Below, one piece after another: positions 6,092-9,077 of a stretch of 9,077 nucleotides of DNA. The notes under the pieces were generated by a model. The model searched no databases. It saw nothing but the letters and a program-made list of their open reading frames with translations, and was not told the DNA's origin. The stretch's first letter is position 1; every line of letters begins with the position of its first letter. Location of the stretch: positions 1 to 9,077 of the forward strand of contig JAGLOH010000062.1 in NCBI GenBank assembly GCA_023139025.1. The letters are read 5' to 3'. The translations under genes and the position numbers were made by a program. Source of the stretch: Candidatus Heimdallarchaeota archaeon. GTDB lineage: Archaea; Asgardarchaeota; Heimdallarchaeia; Heimdallarchaeales; Heimdallarchaeaceae.

Positions 6092-7081
6092 ATGATATCT
6101 GATCCAATTCATGCAATAAATGAAAGAATTTCAATAATAGATGGTCCCTCTGGAGATGGGGGAGAACGTAATAGAGGATATCTGCTAGGTAAAGATTCCT
6201 TTGCAATAATCAACACTGGAAGAAGAGGAAGTATAGAAAACACATTTCTAGAAGCAATTTTCAATAAAGGAAAAGACGCAAAAGATGTAAAATTTATTTT
6301 CCTTACACATCCCTATCCTGACGTGATGGGTGGAGTGTACAAACTAAAGAAAATATTTCCTAATGCTCAAGTCGCCATTAATGAAAAATGCAAATCCTTA
6401 ATGGATGACCCTAATAATTTGCTTAAAGAAGATAATTTCCATTTCACAAGAAAAGAGAAATTGTACTTTGCCGTTAAGAAGGATCCATTCGATGATCTAG
6501 ATGCATTCAAACCAGATATTTATTTCAAAGATGGAGAAAAGTTTGAAATCGATGATACAAAGTTGATGGTGATTAATTTTGATGGAATATGCAAAGGTCA
6601 TAGTATGTTTTTTGCAACTGCGGAAAGAACTATGTTTACTGGCGATGCACTCAATTTATATCCTGCTCTTTCTAGCAGCTATCTAATTGACTATTCGGGT
6701 TCTTATAAAGTATGGCTGAAAAACATCGAGTTTCTCGAAAAAGCAGAAATTTCCAAGATATGTCCTGCTCATGATAATTATCAGGAAAATCGGCATGTTA
6801 TACCTTACGTAAATGATGTAAAGGAAGCATTTTATCAGTTTGAAAATCAACTAGAAATGGCGATGACAGAACAAAAGTTTCTGACTATGAACCAACTTAT
6901 AGAAAGAGTTCATAATTCTCAAGGTATAGTTTGGTATCATCCCTATTCTATATTAGCTCCAAAAACTAACATGACAGCCCATTTGAATAAACTAATAGAT
7001 GAAAATAAAGTTCAGAAAAATGAGAAATCTGACCCGATAACATATACTTACATAGCACCAAAAGATGATGCATTCTTCTAA
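6092..7081 (+). CDS. Metallo-beta-lactamase-fold protein with altered metal motif and C-terminal winged-helix-like tail
   Basis: 329 residues from the ATG at 6092. The MBL fold is clear: N-terminal strands with GYLLGKDSFAIINTG (29-43), FIFLTHPYPDVMGG (68-81), KGHSMFFATAERTMFTGD (168-185) and CPAHDN (224-229). The metal motif is degraded. The family's HxHxDH reads H73-P-Y75-P-D77-V78, so the second and last His are replaced by Tyr and Val. His170, Asp185 and His227, the later ligands, remain. Each metal site thus lacks one usual ligand, and activity as a standard hydrolase is doubtful. Flavodiiron proteins use a related HxExD pattern, but no flavodoxin domain is present. The last 85 residues, with the NMTAHLNKLIDENKV helix (293-307), resemble the winged-helix tail of LACTB2-like MBL proteins. 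Co-transcribed with the zinc-ribbon gene. The substrate cannot be told from sequence. Confidence 0.85.
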   Translation: MISDPIHAINERISIIDGPSGDGGERNRGYLLGKDSFAIINTGRRGSIENTFLEAIFNKGKDAKDVKFIFLTHPYPDVMGGVYKLKKIFPNAQVAINEKCKSLMDDPNNLLKEDNFHFTRKEKLYFAVKKDPFDDLDAFKPDIYFKDGEKFEIDDTKLMVINFDGICKGHSMFFATAERTMFTGDALNLYPALSSSYLIDYSGSYKVWLKNIEFLEKAEISKICPAHDNYQENRHVIPYVNDVKEAFYQFENQLEMAMTEQKFLTMNQLIERVHNSQGIVWYHPYSILAPKTNMTAHLNKLIDENKVQKNEKSDPITYTYIAPKDDAFF

Positions 7082-7105
7082 GCAAATTAAGCTTAGAAGC
7101 TTTTT
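7075..7105 (+). terminator. Hairpin and T5 terminator shared by the two convergent gene ends
   Basis: CTTCTAAGC (7075-7083) and GCTTAGAAG (7091-7099) form a perfect 9-bp stem with a 7-base loop, followed by C and T5 (7101-7105). In the plus direction this is the layout of an intrinsic terminator for the zinc-ribbon/MBL operon. Each arm contains the TAA stop of one gene: MBL in the left arm and AlaX in the right. No T tract follows on the minus side. Confidence 0.6.
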
Positions 7106-8292
7106 ATTACATCTTCAACTAATTTTAGTGGATTTTCTACTTTTTGTATAGATATTTGTGCAAAGGCTTTATTTCCTCCACCTTTATTTCCTGTGATTTC
7201 TAGAAGCTTCTTAATAACTTCATTTGCTGGAATACTTTCATCAGAAGATAAAATGTAAAGAATTTCATTCTTTCCTACTATAACTACAAGAAATCCTTCA
7301 ATCATTTCTTTAGCAGCTGATAGAATTGCTTGACGATCAATTTCTGGTAATTCAAAGAAAATGCAAGATAATCTATTGATTGTTATTTTCCAATGTTGTA
7401 GATTACTGAAAATCATTTTCAACAATTTTACATTTCCTGATTGTAGGATATCGAAGTTGTTAAGTTTATTTTGTATCATCTCAACAAGTTTTTCATCTTT
7501 CTTTTGAGTTAGCTCTTCTAAAACAATCATCATTTTTCTTTGTTGATTTGCAAATGTAAGACCATATTGATCAACTAGAAGTTTGAGAGTATATGCCTTG
7601 AGATTCTCAAGGATTATTCCATTGATTTCTGAAAGATTCTTCACATGAATACCTCCACAACAGACTAAATCAAATCCTTCATCTTCACCAAGTTGAATGA
7701 GTCTAACAGTTTTTTCATCTGAGGTCTTTCCTCTTGTTCTTTGTTTGAATTCTCTTTTATATTTCTCTTGATTTACAACAATTGATTCAATTTTAGTCCC
7801 TGAATTTATAATATCATTTGCATGTTCTATCGCTTTTAACACCTGCTCAAGTGATAATTTTATAGAAGTTTCAATATCGATTTTACCTTCCTCAAAATTA
7901 GCTTTTAGAGTTTTACATTGATAAAACTCTTCTAGAATATGAGATATGAGATGTTGGGAAGAATGCGCTTTCATAAACGAATATCTTCTTTCCCAATCTA
8001 ATTTTAGAAGTACTTCTTTTCCTTCTTCAAATTCAATTTTTTCTTTAGATTTTATTTTGTGCCAGATTCCCTCTTCGTCTTTATAGACATCAATTATTGG
8101 AAATTCTTTATCAGCATAAATAATAGTACCTCTATCTGATAATTGTCCCCCTCCTCCTGGGTAAAAGAATTTCTGACTGAACTGTAACTCCTTTCCTCTA
8201 ATTTTTGTTATTTTTCCTATCATTTCTTCTTGATATGGAATTTTCCAATATGCAGGGATTGAAATCTCTTTATCCATACTTGAAGAAAACAT
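7093..8292 (-). CDS. alaX: Stand-alone alanyl-tRNA editing protein, long type (AlaX-L)
   Basis: 399 residues. It should deacylate tRNA(Ala) mischarged with serine (or glycine), a trans-editing backup to the alanyl-tRNA synthetase editing domain. The N-terminal barrel has YPGGGGQLSDRG (44-55), the family's glycine motif. The zinc ligands are all present: His110 and His114 (AHSSQHLISHI) and Cys212 and His216 (CCGGIHV). The usual CGGTH is here CGGIH, with Ile for Thr and an extra Cys before it. After a helical linker (about 245-290) comes a DHHA1-like domain ending with NKGGGNKAFAQISIQ (369-383), which marks the long type that resembles the synthetase C-terminal region. No aminoacylation domain is present. 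The start is uncertain: Met1 at 8292 or Met6 at 8277. A T-rich box at 8301-8308 would place a leaderless start near 8276, favouring Met6. The gene converges with the MBL gene 11 bases away. Confidence 0.9.
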   Translation of the reverse strand: MFSSSMDKEISIPAYWKIPYQEEMIGKITKIRGKELQFSQKFFYPGGGGQLSDRGTIIYADKEFPIIDVYKDEEGIWHKIKSKEKIEFEEGKEVLLKLDWERRYSFMKAHSSQHLISHILEEFYQCKTLKANFEEGKIDIETSIKLSLEQVLKAIEHANDIINSGTKIESIVVNQEKYKREFKQRTRGKTSDEKTVRLIQLGEDEGFDLVCCGGIHVKNLSEINGIILENLKAYTLKLLVDQYGLTFANQQRKMMIVLEELTQKKDEKLVEMIQNKLNNFDILQSGNVKLLKMIFSNLQHWKITINRLSCIFFELPEIDRQAILSAAKEMIEGFLVVIVGKNEILYILSSDESIPANEVIKKLLEITGNKGGGNKAFAQISIQKVENPLKLVEDVIKSF

Positions 8293-8295
8293 GAA

Positions 8296-8310
8296 ATAAT
8301 AAAAAAAGTT
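8296..8310 (-). promoter_or_regulatory. T-rich TATA-like box of AlaX
   Basis: AACTTTTTTTATTAT on the minus strand, directly before the ATG at 8292. No Shine-Dalgarno site is visible. If this is the TATA box, transcription would begin near 8276 and the message would be leaderless from Met6. Assigned from base composition only. Confidence 0.35.
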
Positions 8311-8352
8311 GTGTTTGAAAGCTTTCTCCTTAACAAAAGAGAAAAATGGTGT

Positions 8353-8437
8353 CTATTTGTTTATTAATTTTGCTCCGCAATTTATACACAATGCATCTAC
8401 TGCATTATTCGAGGTTTCGCAATATATACAGAATCAT
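8353..8437 (-). pseudogene. Broken or remnant zinc-ribbon microprotein
   Basis: On the minus strand, 8433 to the stop at 8353 reads 26 residues with Cys2, Cys5, Cys16 and Cys19: FCIYC, ten residues, then CINCGAKLINK and TAG. This is a full zinc-ribbon pattern with the same spacing and the same C-terminal CGA[K/R]L block as the zinc-ribbon/coiled-coil protein in this window. No start is in frame: TGA (8434-8436) directly precedes the Phe. An ATG at 8435-8437 lies just one base out of frame, so removing a single base would give a 27-residue ribbon peptide. It could be a decayed gene, the end of a lost larger gene, or a one-base assembly error. No Shine-Dalgarno site is seen before the ATG. Same strand as AlaX and 61 bases upstream of it. 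Confidence 0.5.
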
Positions 8438-8478
8438 CTAGAAATATGAAAGAAGTTTTCGTAGTATTATTCCAAAAA

Positions 8479-8484
8479 TTTTTA
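8479..8484 (+). promoter_or_regulatory. Possible TATA-like box of the acyl-CoA synthetase gene
   Basis: TTTTTA in an AT-rich tract about 32-37 bases before the ATG at 8516. A transcript start near 8508 would give a leader of under 10 bases. Weak evidence: the whole tract is AT-rich, and no Shine-Dalgarno site is visible before the ATG. Confidence 0.25.
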
Positions 8485-8515
8485 ACAAAACAATATTTCT
8501 TGTTTCTGATAGCTA

Positions 8516-9077
8516 ATGAAAGCGAGGCTAGAGAAATTCTTTAACGCCAAATCATTTTGTGTTGTAGGTGCTTCAACTACTCCCAATAAACCTGGGAATG
8601 TAGTAGCCTATAATTTTGTAAACTTTTTTCCTGGAAAAACATATCTTGTTAACCCAAAAGGTGGAGAGCTATATAATAATAAACTATACAAATCAGTTTT
8701 AGAGATAGATGATTCAATTGATGCAGCATGCATTATCGTTCCAGCTCGATATGCTCCTTTGGTATTACAAGAATGTGGAAAAAAAGGTATAAAGAACATT
8801 ATTGTTACAACTGGTGGTTTTAGCGAAATTGGGGATGAAGGAATCAAACTTCAAAAACAAATGTTAGATATTATGAGAGAGTATGAAATTACTGTTATTG
8901 GACCAAATTGCTTGGGTTTATACTCACCTGCTCTTGGTTATGATACAATGTTTTTACCAGATAGTAAATTAAAAAGACCAACTAACGGGCCTGTATCAAT
9001 ATTCACTCAAAGTGGAGCTTTTGGTGCTGCTTTCATTGATCAGCTCTCTCGTTTAGGTTCTGGTAAATGGGTTTCCA
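8516..9077 (+). CDS. Acyl-CoA synthetase (NDP-forming), alpha-type N-terminal part, cut by window end
   Basis: 187 codons are visible; the gene runs off the right edge. The family makes ATP (or GTP) from an acyl-CoA, ADP and phosphate, releasing the acid; archaea use it for acetate and for branched or aryl acids from amino-acid breakdown. The CoA-binding Rossmann domain begins with FCVVGASTTPNKPGN (14-28), continues with YLVNPKG (43-49), AACIIVPA (70-77) and IIVTTGGFSE (95-104), and closes with VIGPNCLGLY (127-136). The ligase/succinyl-CoA-synthetase-like domain opens with ISIFTQSGAFGAAFID at 161-175 (one residue earlier is Val160, then Ser161). The catalytic His lies beyond the window. Whether the gene is a separate alpha subunit or an alpha-beta fusion cannot be seen. 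TAG at 8510-8512 is in frame just upstream, so ATG 8516 is the first start. Confidence 0.88.
   Translation, partial: MKARLEKFFNAKSFCVVGASTTPNKPGNVVAYNFVNFFPGKTYLVNPKGGELYNNKLYKSVLEIDDSIDAACIIVPARYAPLVLQECGKKGIKNIIVTTGGFSEIGDEGIKLQKQMLDIMREYEITVIGPNCLGLYSPALGYDTMFLPDSKLKRPTNGPVSIFTQSGAFGAAFIDQLSRLGSGKWVS

Noticed and set aside
6092..7081. MBL gene as a flavodiiron protein or an RNase J/CPSF-type nuclease
   Set aside because: No flavodoxin domain, no beta-CASP insert or its motifs, and the first metal motif fits neither HxExD nor HxHxDH fully.
8446..8544. 32-codon plus-strand frame starting ATG at 8446 and overlapping the synthetase start
   Set aside because: No Shine-Dalgarno site, no recognisable motif, Phe/Leu-rich composition as expected for AT-rich DNA, and it overlaps the synthetase gene in another frame. 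A leader peptide cannot be excluded but is not supported.
8608..8847. 79-codon minus-strand frame
   Set aside because: Antisense to the CoA-binding domain of the acyl-CoA synthetase, which has clear family motifs on the plus strand.
1..9077. CRISPR array, tRNA or rRNA genes, insertion sequences, integrase, toxin-antitoxin or defence genes
   Set aside because: I looked for regularly spaced repeats, cloverleaf-like segments, terminal inverted repeats and the usual protein motifs on both strands and saw none. Genes are tightly packed and look like ordinary chromosomal ones.

Overview
The window looks like a piece of an archaeal chromosome. It is AT-rich (about one third G+C by eye, not computed). 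Most genes carry short leaders with Shine-Dalgarno sites of the GGTG/GTGAT type and AT-rich TATA-like boxes about 25 bases upstream of the likely transcript start, and oligo-T tracts follow several genes. The gene content also fits archaea: PurB with the archaeal-style active-site text, a DUF84/YjjX-type NTPase, a stand-alone alanyl-tRNA editing protein of the long (AlaX-L) type, an NDP-forming acyl-CoA synthetase, zinc-ribbon/coiled-coil proteins and a surface protein with a C-terminal membrane anchor. An Asgard-type (Promethearchaeota) or other AT-rich uncultured archaeon is my guess; nothing here proves the lineage.

Layout. 1-269 (+) is the 3' end of a surface protein with a Pro/Thr linker, one membrane helix and a Lys-rich tail. 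339-1631 (+) is purB with its own promoter. It converges, 10 bases apart, with an 847-residue TPR-like solenoid protein (1642-4185, -). Upstream of that on the same strand lie a one-domain NifU/Nfu protein (start at 4497) and the DUF84 nucleotide triphosphatase (4625-5179, -). A divergent promoter region (5180-5248) separates these from a rightward two-gene operon: a zinc-ribbon/coiled-coil protein (ATG at 5249) and a metallo-beta-lactamase-fold protein with a degraded HxHxDH motif (ATG at 6092). This operon converges with AlaX-L (7093-8292, -); the two gene ends share one perfect 9-bp stem followed by T5. 8293-8515 is non-coding apart from a broken zinc-ribbon reading frame. From 8516 (+) to the window end runs the N-terminal part of an acyl-CoA synthetase (NDP-forming).

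How the genes work together. Most are housekeeping functions in single-gene or two-gene units: purine synthesis, nucleotide-pool cleaning, Fe-S carriage, tRNA proofreading and acyl-CoA energy metabolism. I see no integrase, transposase, CRISPR, toxin-antitoxin pair or phage gene, and no clear new system. The parts least explained are the zinc-ribbon/coiled-coil plus degenerate MBL operon, the broken zinc-ribbon frame upstream of AlaX that matches the same zinc-ribbon pattern, and the large TPR protein of unknown role.

A recurrent start-site trap affects three genes: an in-frame GTG lies inside the Shine-Dalgarno site exactly 9 bases before the likely ATG. I place those starts at the ATG.
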